Of a stretch of 64,000 nt of DNA, positions 1-10,213 are shown piece by piece. Position 1 is the stretch's first letter. The number at the start of each line of letters is the position of its first letter. The notes beneath the pieces were generated by a model. That model was given only the letters and a program-made list of their open reading frames with translations. It made no database searches and was not told where the DNA came from. This stretch comes from Lyophyllum atratum. Lineage: Eukaryota > Basidiomycota > Agaricomycetes > Agaricales > Lyophyllaceae. The position numbers and the translations under genes were made by a program. The stretch covers positions 1,860,001 through 1,924,000 of the forward strand of contig JACGCN010000003.1 in NCBI GenBank assembly GCA_014905825.1, in the 5' to 3' direction.

Positions 1-23
1 TTCTTTTTCTTTTCTTTTCTTCG
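1..23 (+). promoter_or_regulatory. pyrimidine-rich tract upstream of F-box gene
   Basis: An almost pure C/T stretch lies about 60 bases before the first start codon. Such CT tracts are common just upstream of transcription starts in filamentous fungi. That role is inferred from position only. Confidence 0.3.
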
Positions 24-81
24 TCAACGATGGGCTCGAGTATAAAATCTGGGACGAGAAAAGGTATGTATTCAGGATAAC

Positions 82-1821
82 ATGTCTCCCCACAGGCTTA
101 CAACTGTTCGGCGCTTCAAGGTTCCAAATGACGTTCTAATTTTGATTTTACTCAACTTAGACCCGTCCTCTTTATGGCGCGCGTGCAAGGTAAGACCCCT
201 GCTTTAAAATCCTGCTGCGGGCCTTATCATCTGCGTGCAGGCTTTCAGAAGGATCTATGCCCTCGTTATGGAGTATTCGCCGCTTCTTTATATCTTCGAG
301 CTTGCCATAGCCGGAATGAAAGATGGTCCGGCTCCTCATTCCTACAGGCCTGTTCTGGGACGCCTCCAGCTCCTGTCCAGCTATAGGAAAGACTGGCCCA
401 TGCTAAACTGGAGCCACGAGTATAAGCTGCTCATCTCCGCTTCCACGCGCTACGGCATCTCCGCTGGCTTTCTCCATCAGATTCGCGTTGATAACATGCA
501 GTACACACTCGAGTTAGCGGAGCTGCCGTCGTGTCGTACCGCTCGCCCACCGGCTATGACTAGGCATCTAAAGTTTCACACTCCAGCTATCGAGAGTATC
601 GCTATCGACCGCTCCCAGTCCCTTATCATATCAAGCCACGTTCTAAGGTCATTCCTAATACTTCAGATCGTATAGCATATCTCACTAACGCCCATTCGTA
701 GGGTTCAAACCGGCTTTGGCATAGTATTATACTTCCGAGATTTATGGACCTTTGGCAAGCACCCAAGAGCTTGCGATAGTGTCTACGACTTCAATGTTGG
801 GCCGGCACTCATCATCAGTTTCGCCATGGTCATATGCGGTCATAAAGTGGCCATATCCTTCGAGTTTGCTGGCGGAAATATCAAGCATTTGATTCTGAAC
901 TGGCGTACTTTCCAAGCTGGGGTGAGTTCTAAGCTTCTCATGCGCATACAGAATATATTCACGCGTGGCCCTTATTTGAATAGTGGCTGGAGGACAACGA
1001 CGTCTCATTCTTGAATGAGAACCGCCTCCTTGTCGTCCGACGAAATCGTGGACTCCCTATTTTGAGTATCTACAATATCTCCGACATAGGGGCCGTGGCT
1101 GTCGAACGCGATTACGAACTCCCCGAGGCCTGGAATAAATCGGTCATCGGCTTCAGTCCCAACAAGTCTCCTTTGAATGATCAATCTTCCTCATCCGAAG
1201 CCATGTTTTATCCTGATCCTTCTAAACGGGTACTCCTTCTCGCTGTGAACACACTTTCCCCGGCTGGAGACTCGTCTACCCGAAACTGGCTTATCATTAA
1301 CGAGTCTTACTTCCGGCCAACTTCCCGCAAAGATCGCTTCCGAGTTTCCTGGCATGAATGGAGCCAGGCTTGCCTGATCCGCGAGGTCCAGCCTTCTGTT
1401 AGCGGCCCCCCCAATGTCAACGGAAGTCGTGTGGTGTATCTGGAGAATGTTCCTCGATCCTCGTCCCGCGTTGCGCCGTCCTCCAGGCTCAACATCATTG
1501 AGTTCGTGCCGTACCCCGATTCCGATTGTCATCAGAGTCGCTCGTGGTCCCTGGTCGGGCCCCGCTCAGTCCTAGTGCCTAACGAAATCGTTCGGGACGT
1601 TCCATCCAAGACTGTTGACGGACACCAGATCGAGGACGTCCGAGTCACCGAAGACAACATTGTCTTAGTTTTGGTAAGGCTAGTTACCATTTGCGAATTT
1701 ACTGCCCGTTAACATGCATACACAGGAAAATCACAATGGATCTAAGCCTGTTAACATCCTCACTTTTGGCGCGCCCCCCCAAACCCGCCCGCGCCATGAG
1801 ATCCACTCTTCCCAGCTTTGA
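82..1821 (+). CDS. F-box domain protein
   Basis: Likely substrate receptor of an SCF ubiquitin ligase. The start at 82 opens MSPHRLTTVRRFKVPNDVL, followed by ILLNLDPSSLWRACK, a typical F-box beginning (proline, then leucine-rich helices). Intron 1 spans 190-240 and the next exon resumes at AFRRIYALVMEY. Further introns are placed near 650-704, 919-982 and 1674-1725; the last exon ends at TGA 1819-1821. The middle and C-terminal parts resemble the degenerate beta-propeller-like half of Agaricomycete F-box proteins (WLEDNDVSFLNENRLLVV in the centre). An ATG at 30 with a GT at 64 does not join in frame, so it was not used. The F-box is clear; the target is unknown. Confidence 0.72.
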
Positions 1822-2016
1822 ATCGATGCTCCGACTATCATAAATTTTCCAGGTTATCAGAGGAGTAACGACATTCCGAAAGACTTTGTATGTGCTGTGC
1901 TTTGACTTATTACTTGTATATAGTATCCTCTCGTAAAGATAGTAGTAGCTGTGCTATTAGTATTTATTGCCTATAAAAAATGCGGATGCATCGATTGCAT
2001 TTCTATGGCATGTGGT

Positions 2017-2889
2017 TTACGGCCTTGAGTTATGGTCAACTTCAAGTTGGCTGCTTTGCCATTTCAAGACCATCCAAACGACCCACCGCCGCCTCTCCTT
2101 CTCGTCTTCATCTCCTGTTACGTCCCACACCCTCTCTCGGAGTCCTTTGACTTCTTTCTCCAACGAGCTTTCGACCTCAAATCCAGCCTCTTCGGCAGCG
2201 CTAAGGAAAGACTGAATCGTATACCGACCAGTATGCAGACCAGCCACTAGGTGTACGCGAGCCGCGGGTGACTTCTTCAGCGTCAGGCGCAAACTACTGA
2301 TGAAAAGAGCATGTGCACTCGGGTTCCATAGCGTATCTGCTGCAAGTACGATATCGAAGCCTCCCCCATTACCAAGGACAGATGATGCCTCGCTCCCCCA
2401 AGCGTACGGAGCTGCACGGCAGGAGCCCGATACGCCATTACGAGCAACGTTCTCCGAAAGTGTTTTGATCAATAATTCGTCTGGGTAGTCACTAACCACA
2501 ACGGATACATTGTCATAGATTTTTGCGATAGATATTCCGGGCAGACCAGCGGAGGCGCCCAGCTCCAAGACCCGAACATTTTCACCGGCGTCATTGCCAA
2601 TGGAGAATGTGTCTAGTCCAAGCAGATCGAGATGATCGGCCAGATATCGCGAAGATGCCCATATATCAGACGCATGGAGAGACCAGTTGGTAGAGAGGGT
2701 ATCGGGAGTGAGCAGTGTAATCTTCAAAGGTGGATTTGTGGCGCATGCGGAAGCAGTGGGTCGAGCGTTAAGTTCATGGACATACACGGCACCAGCTGAG
2801 GCGAGCGTTATCGGTTGATAATCAAACAGGGCTTCTAGTGAGCTGGAGAAGATTTCCGTGGGATCTAGCTCTGGCCTCTCATCTTCCAT
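2017..2889 (-). CDS. EFM7: protein N-terminal and lysine N-methyltransferase, EFM7/Nnt1 type
   Basis: Single-exon 290-residue protein of the class I SAM-dependent methyltransferase fold. The SAM-binding motif VLELGASAGLPGI lies near residue 115, an acidic-loop segment VVSDYPDELL near 140, and a post-motif AYAWGSE near 175. The SDYPD segment and the WG-containing motif match the fungal EFM7 family (formerly nicotinamide N-methyltransferase-like), which in yeast methylates elongation factor 1A at its N-terminal glycine and the adjacent lysine. The start is the only ATG before MEDERPELDP, preceded by a different gene 210 bases upstream. The yeast protein is about 260 residues, so length fits. 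Orthology is inferred; substrate is not shown by sequence. Confidence 0.8.
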   Translation of the reverse strand: MEDERPELDPTEIFSSSLEALFDYQPITLASAGAVYVHELNARPTASACATNPPLKITLLTPDTLSTNWSLHASDIWASSRYLADHLDLLGLDTFSIGNDAGENVRVLELGASAGLPGISIAKIYDNVSVVVSDYPDELLIKTLSENVARNGVSGSCRAAPYAWGSEASSVLGNGGGFDIVLAADTLWNPSAHALFISSLRLTLKKSPAARVHLVAGLHTGRYTIQSFLSAAEEAGFEVESSLEKEVKGLRERVWDVTGDEDEKERRRWVVWMVLKWQSSQLEVDHNSRP

Positions 2890-3098
2890 GCTTCAGGCTT
2901 CGATGCGCTGTTATCAGCTAGTTGAGATGTGATGTTCCTAGAGACTCACCGGGTCGCGGAGGTCTGCGTGGAAACAGAGAGAGCTTCGATCGTGATGATC
3001 GAATCTATTTCCAAAACTTTGTACCTCAAGCCTTAGACAAACAGACTAGCCCTTCTCGCGAAAACTGAATGCAGGTTGCATTGGAGACTGTGCATCTA

Positions 3099-4354
3099 TC
3101 ATATCCGAAAAACATTGAGTCTACCATCCCATCCACAGCTCGCTAATACACCTTCTTCGTACAGCGACCACCCACACCCGACCACAAATTCAGTATGCGG
3201 GTCATGAATATGCATCAGCTGAGCTCGACCTTGGCTGGGAGCCGTGTTCCATCTAAGGTAGGATTCAGCTGGGGCAGTCATTTGAAAAAAGAGAAGGTAA
3301 ACGTACACGCGACAGGTCATGTCATAACTAGCAGTCGCAAGGACCTCCGCACGATGAGGACTCCATTGAACCTTTCTAACTGCGTATTCGTGGCCAAAAA
3401 GCTGCGTTTCGCGAGCACCTCCGACCTGATTCAGCTCTCCAGGCTTAACCATCCGGCAATCCCAGATGTTGACGAGTTTATCAACGCCACCACTCGCTAA
3501 TACGAAAGGTCGGTACTTGTTCCAGTCTACGGTGAGAACCTCAGTGGTGGAGGCCGGAACCGTAAGAGCCGCGGCAGACAGTGGATTAGTGAAATTGTTG
3601 TTGCCTGGTCCAGACGGAACATAGGCAGGCGATCTGAGGTCAAAGATCTTTATTGTCCCGTCCGTCGAGCACGTTGCGAGAATATCAGGCTGATGTGGAG
3701 AGAAAACGGCTTGGTATACGCATGAGTGGTGTGCTTGTAATGTTGTGACGGATCTTGGTCGTTCTGGCGTCCACTAACGCACGGTCAGGATGAACTTTAG
3801 TGAAATGGGTGGCTCGCGTACCAGTTTGACCGTTCCATCCCAAGATGACGAAGCAAAAGTATCTTTTTTGATGTTTGACCAATCCACAGAGAACACCTCG
3901 CGCGTGTGTTCTTGCCAGGCGCGTATGGGTAGATCCTAGCGAGCCAGTCGAAGATCAACTTCAATTCCACCCAGACATGAAGGATAATTCCGTACATTCA
4001 ACATCACATCCCATAGTCGGATGGAACCATCCCCAGAGGCTGTAACCAACTGATTTTCGTGGATTTCAGACCATGCAACGTCATATAGCCCGTCCTGAGT
4101 TTCATATCTGACGCCTTAGATGCTCAGACCCAAGAATGATTTCGTCCAACTAGGATAACCCACTGCTTGTCAATATTTAGTACAGGAAGTCCTGTAGGTC
4201 CCGGGGCCAGGGAAACCATATGCAACCGTCCATTGCCAACGAGCCCAAAGTTTGCCGAAGAGGCGAGTGCGATACGCGTCGTATGAAACGGCGACCACGC
4301 CAATGAATAATGAGCAAAGCCAGGGGTTTGCAGGACGCTCGGAGGGCTGTTCAT
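3099..4354 (-). CDS. PEX7: peroxisomal targeting signal 2 receptor (peroxin 7)
   Basis: WD40 beta-propeller receptor that carries PTS2-bearing enzymes into peroxisomes. The N-terminus has the PEX7 signature ([20 protein letters not shown], then [10 protein letters not shown]). Further repeats follow in separate exons: [76 protein letters not shown] and [20 protein letters not shown]. The C-terminus [18 protein letters not shown] is a PEX7 hallmark. At least five introns of 50-70 bases interrupt it. It is transcribed away from the sirtuin gene with only 117 bases between start codons. Function is by family; repeats are directly visible. Confidence 0.87.
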
Positions 4355-4471
4355 GATGGCGGGCTAGCGAGGCCTTTCAGCGGTGGCGGTAGGGGAGAGA
4401 TGAGCGATTGAGCATTCAGGGTGATCGGGGAGAGGTTAACCGGAAGTCGCGAGTCTGGTTTCGACAGTCAC
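4355..4471. promoter_or_regulatory. shared divergent promoter PEX7 / sirtuin
   Basis: Only 117 bases separate the PEX7 start codon (minus strand) from the sirtuin start codon (plus strand), so both 5' UTRs and promoters must fit here or overlap. No TATA box is evident. Confidence 0.5.
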
Positions 4472-6093
4472 ATGCGTGTGTCTGTTCCTGGGCTTCCACA
4501 AGCCATCCTCTCAGGAAGTTCCTCCTCGAAGGCGATATCTACGTCGGAGGCAACTCTTCGGCTTACAGAATTCTTGGGCAAAGGGAAGGTGACTGTATTG
4601 ACTGGCGCCGGAGTCAGCGTTGACTCTGGCATACGAGCTTATCGAGGAGATGACGGAAGATACATGAATCCGAATTACAAGTGAGTATCCGGTTATCAGC
4701 GCTGAACATCAACTATCTGACTTTGCGAAGACCTATATTCTATCACGAACTTGTAGATCAGACAGAGAAAGGCCATTTATTCCGGTGAGTATGTACCAGA
4801 TTCAACATATGTTACTCCTCTCACACTTACATCGGCTCCTTACAGACAACGCTACTGGTTGGTTCATTGGTTGGCTTGACCTGCCCTCCGCTAAAGCAGA
4901 TTTCCTCGCACCAGGCTTCGGTCCTACTTGGGTTACCCTCCCGTTCGTAATGCCCAGCCAAACACTACGCACTTTGCACTCGCTGCGCTTCAGCATACAT
5001 CAGTTATCTCTCATCTTATCACCCAGGTGCGAGCATCTTCTGTTCCTTAGGAAGCTTTACTGACCTTAAGCTGCTAGAACGTGGATGGACTTCACCACAA
5101 GGCATTGCGCCAGGCAGCAAACTATCATTGGGGTCCGGCCAGACTGCAGGAATCAATTCTAGAACTCCATGGAACATTACATGTTCGTCGTCCATCAAAT
5201 ACCTTCTCTTAAACAGACTCACACAAGTAATAGCGCGTACATTGTAAATTTGGACACACAATAGACCGTGACTCCTTTCAAGATTGGCTTTCAAGGGCAA
5301 ATCCCAAATGGAAGGAATTTGCAGATGAAATAGAGAGGACTTCGAGCCAACCAAGGACGAACCCCGATGGAGACGTGTGTAGTTCTTATTCTAGTGCTGT
5401 GGGACTTCGTATTGATGTGCTTTTCTTCAAGGTGGCCATAGAAGGCTTGGGTATAACTTACAGCGACTACGTTCTCCCCGACTGCCCATCATGTCTGGCT
5501 GAAAATCGCCGAAACTCAATCGTCGGTTGTCTCCTTCAGTATTCGAATATTTTGACACTCACTGTATCTATAATCGCAGCATAAGCCTGAAGTGGTTTTC
5601 TTTGGAGAGTCGATCCCCCAGCACGTTAAAACACGATCGTACGGGTGTTTACCTTCTCCAGCCTTATATCATACAACTCCCACTTGCAGATATCGAGATA
5701 TCGAAAACTCGGACAAACTCCTGATCATAGGCACCACCCTCGCGACATACTCAGCCTTTCGGTATGTGACCTTGTCATTGGACGAGACTAGGGAACTAAG
5801 AATAATAACTTCAGCCTAGTGAAACATGCTATCGAGTTGAAGAAGCCCGTTGTCTTGTGGAACGTTGGGCCATCGCGCGCCGATGGTTTACCTGGGGTCG
5901 TGAAAATTGACATGCCGAGTGGCTCGATAATCACGGATGTTGCCCGAGGTGTCATGTATGTATTTGTTGCAATCCTACCGGGACTATTGCTAAACAACAT
6001 TGCAGAGGGTCAAGAGCGTCTGAAGATCCTGTTGTCGAACAAATGTTACGTAGCGGTATTGTCAAACCACCTGGTTGGGATCAGGACAAATAA
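4472..6093 (+). CDS. SIR2-family NAD-dependent deacylase (sirtuin, SIRT4-like class II)
   Basis: NAD-dependent protein deacylase. The NAD-binding motif VLTGAGVSVDSGIRAYRG is in exon 1, the catalytic-loop NVDGLHH (active-site histidine) follows the intron ending near 5080, then LHRVHCKFGHTIDRDSFQDW, a zinc-site half with one Cys and a His, and the second half LPDCPSCL. Later exons give KPEVVFFGESIPQHV and LLIIGTTLATYSAFRLV. The last exon joins at ATA and ends at TAA 6091-6093 after PPGWDQDK. About nine short introns were placed. The order matches the SIRT4/bacterial-like class rather than nuclear Sir2. No strong targeting peptide was recognised. Substrate and compartment are unknown. Confidence 0.82.
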
Positions 6094-6416
6094 TATGTGG
6101 TACTATTTAAGTTGGCGTGTATGGGCTATAGTACTAATTATACTGTATACAAGAAATATGTGTTTTATAAGTCGTCGACAAGAAGGCAAAGCATTGGAAG
6201 ATGATGTGACTAGTATGTGCTGTGTGGAATAGGTAAATACAGGAAGCTAGCGTGACAGTTCTAGATACAGTGTGGGGTGGGCAAACAATAGAATGATACA
6301 GCTTTAATGGGGCGTAAATGGCATATAAACAGCGAGGTCATAAAAATCGAAAGCATAGGATAGCGGATGCGACTGCAGGATAGCACATAAAGCGAGAAAG
6401 CAAATTAGGCTGGCTC
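6094..6416. other. convergent intergenic region
   Basis: AT-rich 3' sequence between the sirtuin (plus) and the CCHC gene (minus). It holds the 3' UTRs of both genes; no other feature seen. Confidence 0.4.
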
Positions 6417-7368
6417 TCAGAAGACAGCAGTGGTGACGGAGTCGTTAGGGCGGGAATCCGCGTCATTCATATAAGAGTCGTCGTCGTCATTGTTGTCGTA
6501 AGTGTTTAGATCAGGAGCGCCCACAAATCGAGGCAGAAGAAGCTGGGACCAGCTCCAGTCCTGCCAGTGCGTTAGGGTAGGAGGTATGTGTTTCTTGCCG
6601 TGCGAGCGGAGCACATATTCTGAGAAAATAGCGTCGGGAGTCCGAGGGACAGGGCGGGGAGGTGTGGAATAAGGCGGGGTAGGTGGAGGCGAGCGCAGAA
6701 GAACTTCGCACTCAGGTGTTGCTTCCTTATGGCCGCTGACGGGAGGAGTCCGGCGTTCCTTGGGCACTTGAGACGGTTTTGGAGAAGCTAAAATCTATGC
6801 GGCGAATTATGAATAATTAGGGCGTCAGTTGGATTATACATACCTGCGCCTTCGGAGTTTGTTTCTTCGGCGCAGCAGAGCGTCTCCGTAAGCATCGGGA
6901 CCGGTGGGTACGCCAATGACAGCCGTCGTAGAGGCTCTTGGTCGAGAGCTTAATGCGCGTACCACACTGTCGACAATCGACATAGAGAGGTCCGATGACA
7001 ATGGCCATGGGATCGTCCCGAAGTTTCTTCTCTCGGGCTTTTTCAGCCGAACTCAGTGACACTGCTACTTCCTCCAGACTATGGTATGGTAAGTTCATAT
7101 CCCACAATTGTGTTAACTCTGCGGCTCACCTCGAAAGGGACGACAGACTTTCTTTGTCAATGTCTTCCTCGAAGCTATTGGGCCATGCATTACATGTCGC
7201 TGCCGCCGCATGTATTACCAAGAATCATGATACTTACAGCGGTGACGAGGAAGATACACTTAGCGTTGCGTGCGTGGGCTATGCAATATACCACTCAATA
7301 GTGTGTCAAAAAATAATGATCAGACATACAGTTCCCTCTGGTTGAAATTGAGGTGGGGGGAAAGCCAT
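6417..7368 (-). CDS. CCHC zinc-module protein, one module
   Basis: Not a named family. A coherent model starts at ATG 7368 (MAFPPPQFQPEGT), passes two small exons (PTHATLSVSSSSPL, then FEEDIDKESLSSL) and reaches an exon with one cysteine module, VDCRQCGTRIKLSTKSLYDG followed by CHWRTHRSRC. The spacing is C-x2-C-x19-H-x3-C with Trp three residues before the His, the same as the three modules of the next gene upstream. After an intron near 6794-6842 the C-terminus is disordered: proline/serine runs, an Asp-Asn cluster and the end VTTAVF at 6417. It may bind zinc and perhaps nucleic acid; that is inference. The first two exons are the least sure part. Confidence 0.6.
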
Positions 7369-7825
7369 CGGCCTTGAGCTGCTATGGATGGATCACGTCA
7401 GTTAAAAGCACAGAAAAAAGAATGGTTCGGCGGACCTTGGCGGTGTTTGATTATTGGCTTCATGTTCACCTTCTCGAGGGACTGACCGCATTGCAGCCTC
7501 GGAACAGGGATTCCTGAGCGTGGGGTGATATGCGGTAAAGGGATCCCGGAAATGCTCACTGAAGTCTAATAGACTTGCACGGCAATGTCCGAGTCAGGGT
7601 CAATATGCGAGCTTCTATCAAGTTCACTGCTGCCCCGGGGCGCCCAGTTTCAGTGCACAACTGCATTGACACCGCATGGCAAATGCATGGCGATGGAACC
7701 TAGAATACGATTATAACGGCAAAGAAAGTACACGTCCAAAAATAACAATGTAGTACGAAGAAAGGGGAGTGGCCAGTTTAGATACCGCCTCCCTCGATGC
7801 AAGGTATAAACAGAAGGTATACATA
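7369..7825. other. intergenic region between two CCHC genes
   Basis: Holds the 3' end of the three-module gene and the promoter of the one-module gene. No other coding or repeat signal recognised. Confidence 0.35.
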
Positions 7826-9202
7826 CTACGGACGTTTCAGGCTCTCCTTGAATCCTCGCACAAATGCTTGGAAGGGAAGCATGAACCAGCCTGAGGAACC
7901 GGGGGCATCCTGGACAGGTTCCTCATAGGTATCCGTGCGAGGGCGATTGATAGGCCTGGCATCTGTATCATCGGCAGGTAGATCGACGACGTCATCATCC
8001 TCACGACTTCGTTTGGAGCCTTGAACTTGAGGGATCTGCTTTGGATCAGACACAATAAGCGTGCCTTCCGTTGACGTAGAGGCCGAGGAGGGAGGAGGTC
8101 GACTCGGGAATGGGATAGTCGAGATCCCCGCTGCGGGTGGGTCGGATGTCTTTTTGGACTTAGTCCGAGTGTCACTAAGCGGTCTGTGGAGCGTCAACAG
8201 GGCTGTTAACGTGCCAAACACGGAGAAAGACTCACTTGGTGCAGTTTGTTTTGTGCTCCTCCCAGTTTACTACATTATAGTCACCTTCGCCATTCGATGT
8301 GACCTTTGTATCGCAAAACAAACAGACGACTTCGCGAGAGGTAAAGGATTTCACTTGAGAGTCATTCACAAGTTGTAACTTCCTCGTGGCGGTAGCTACG
8401 CGTTTGCTGGGCCTATGTTCCCCAAGGATGGTCATCAAAAACAATGCAAAAGAATGACGGTAGGGCACGACGCACACTGCAGCATTACAAGACAGCGAAT
8501 GAGTTTTCCAATTGTAGTCCTTATAAGCCTGAGTGCTTGACAGGCGGATCCATTGACCGCAGTTTCGACACAACACTTCATGAGGTTTCACCACAGAGAT
8601 GCAGGGATCAGCTTCTAGAACGGTCTTTCGTTGCTCCTCTGTTGTTGAGGGTGCTCTCCGAGGTTTTGACTTGTCGGCATCGTCGCCTTGCTCCTCATCC
8701 GCGTCCGCCTGGGTGCCCGAATCCCCACCACTAAGATTTGATGGTTTACACAGCGACACTTGAAGATAGAGAATACGAAGGATGACATACGAGGGAGATT
8801 TAGGACGCTTCTGATCACATTTGGCGCGATGGATTTCCCAAGGGCGGACGGTGTACTTTTGTTTGCGACCGAGGGCAACAAATTTGCCGCATCGAGTGCA
8901 TTCGGCGCGGTTCTCCTCCAATGTGCCACATTCTGGCTCATTCTTGAAGTATTCCATGCGTTCGACTTCGGTGCGCCGAATCCTGTTCGTACTCATCACG
9001 GAATCAGCAACCGACGCGCCATCATCGAACTCTGTTTCTGGAGATCCCAGGACGCCTGGGGAGTACACAAGTGTCAGAGAAGTTCTCCTGGAATGGGGTG
9101 GTTGCAGTAATACCGGGATGAAATGGGCTTGACACCGGCCACAGACGTGGGTTTATTGGCGGAGGATGGGGTGGACGTGGTAGGCGCGACTTGCTGCGCC
9201 AT
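7826..9202 (-). CDS. CCHC zinc-module protein, three modules
   Basis: Uncharacterised protein with three copies of C-x2-C-x19-H-x3-C: ECTRCGKFVALGRKQKY..WEIHRAKC, LCRNCGQWIRLSSTQAY..WKTHSLSC and VCLFCDTKVTSNGEGDY..WEEHKTNC. Trp precedes the His by three residues in each. The start ATG at 9202 (MAQQVAPTTSTPSSANKPTS) joins VAGVLGSPETEFDDG after one intron. The C-terminal exon begins near 8190 (SDTRTKSKKTSDPP), contains a lysine/arginine cluster GSKRSREDDD and an acidic stretch, and ends GFKESLKRP at 7826. The neighbouring gene downstream carries a single module, so the pair probably arose by duplication. A nuclear role is possible from the basic cluster but not shown. Confidence 0.66.
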
Positions 9203-10213
9203 ACGGCTAAGGGAGATCGAGGATGCAGGTACGCACATGTACACTTTTCTTGGCCTTCGCAGAGACTGTACTGTTGACAGACTCGATTGGAGCCGCGGCG
9301 AGCGCGCTTCGGTACCGGACCGGGGAGGCTATGAAGCGTTTAACGCGTCGTTATCGGTGAACATTTGACGTGACTTACTGGACATCAATTTTTCTTGGCC
9401 CCCGGCTCTCAGGGGCCTAAGCAAAGGATAAGTCTAATGGTGGTATGAGACATGAGGGCGACACACCTTCATTGAGGAGACTTTCATCATACTTTCGGCC
9501 TTTCTGGGAGGAGTCGCGGGATGTTCAGCAATGATATCGGTGGTGGCAGAATTTGGATGCGACGGATCACTATGGTCTTCATAAGTACCCCCGGCTCATT
9601 TGGCCACCTTCAGCAGACATACTCGGATGATTCCGTGATGGTTCTCTTTCTCTATTGTATAATGAGAGGAGGGGGGATGGACAATGCGAATCTTCTAACC
9701 TTTTGTCTGTCCAAATAGGTGACCTTAACCGACCGTGGTCTACAAGAATTATCAGTCTTACATGCTGATGTTGAGGAGATAGGATGCAAACCGTTCTGGG
9801 GATGAGCTAGCTCCATCCATCATTAGAGCAGAAAAATAAAGGAATGTGTGATTTGGGTACAGTTATGGTGTCAGTAAAGGAAAAGTCATCAGGGTTACAC
9901 ATGCAGAGATGCGCCTCGGTAGCGCACAATGAGGTATCAATTCGATCTCCGACGGCCACGAGGCTCGTAACTTGGCCTACGCCCAAAACGGTGGGCTTTC
10001 ATCGACCATTGAAGGCTCTAGGATGGTGGTGCACTACGCAGTGGTACAGTTGGAATATTGATCCACGAACTCCCTTTGACTAAATCAGCACAGTAAATTT
10101 GGACTACACATACATAGGGATCTGAATATACGCTTGCGAAGAAACATAAGGCTACACTGTACAAACTCTGGATTTGAACAAGATGGAAGAATATCCGGAT
10201 GTGTGGTAGGAAA
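9203..10213. other. intergenic region, no gene recognised
   Basis: About 1 kb between the starts of the three-module CCHC gene and the 3' end of the Zn-cluster gene. Small open frames occur on both strands but none has a recognisable motif or convincing splice pattern. Confidence 0.35.
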
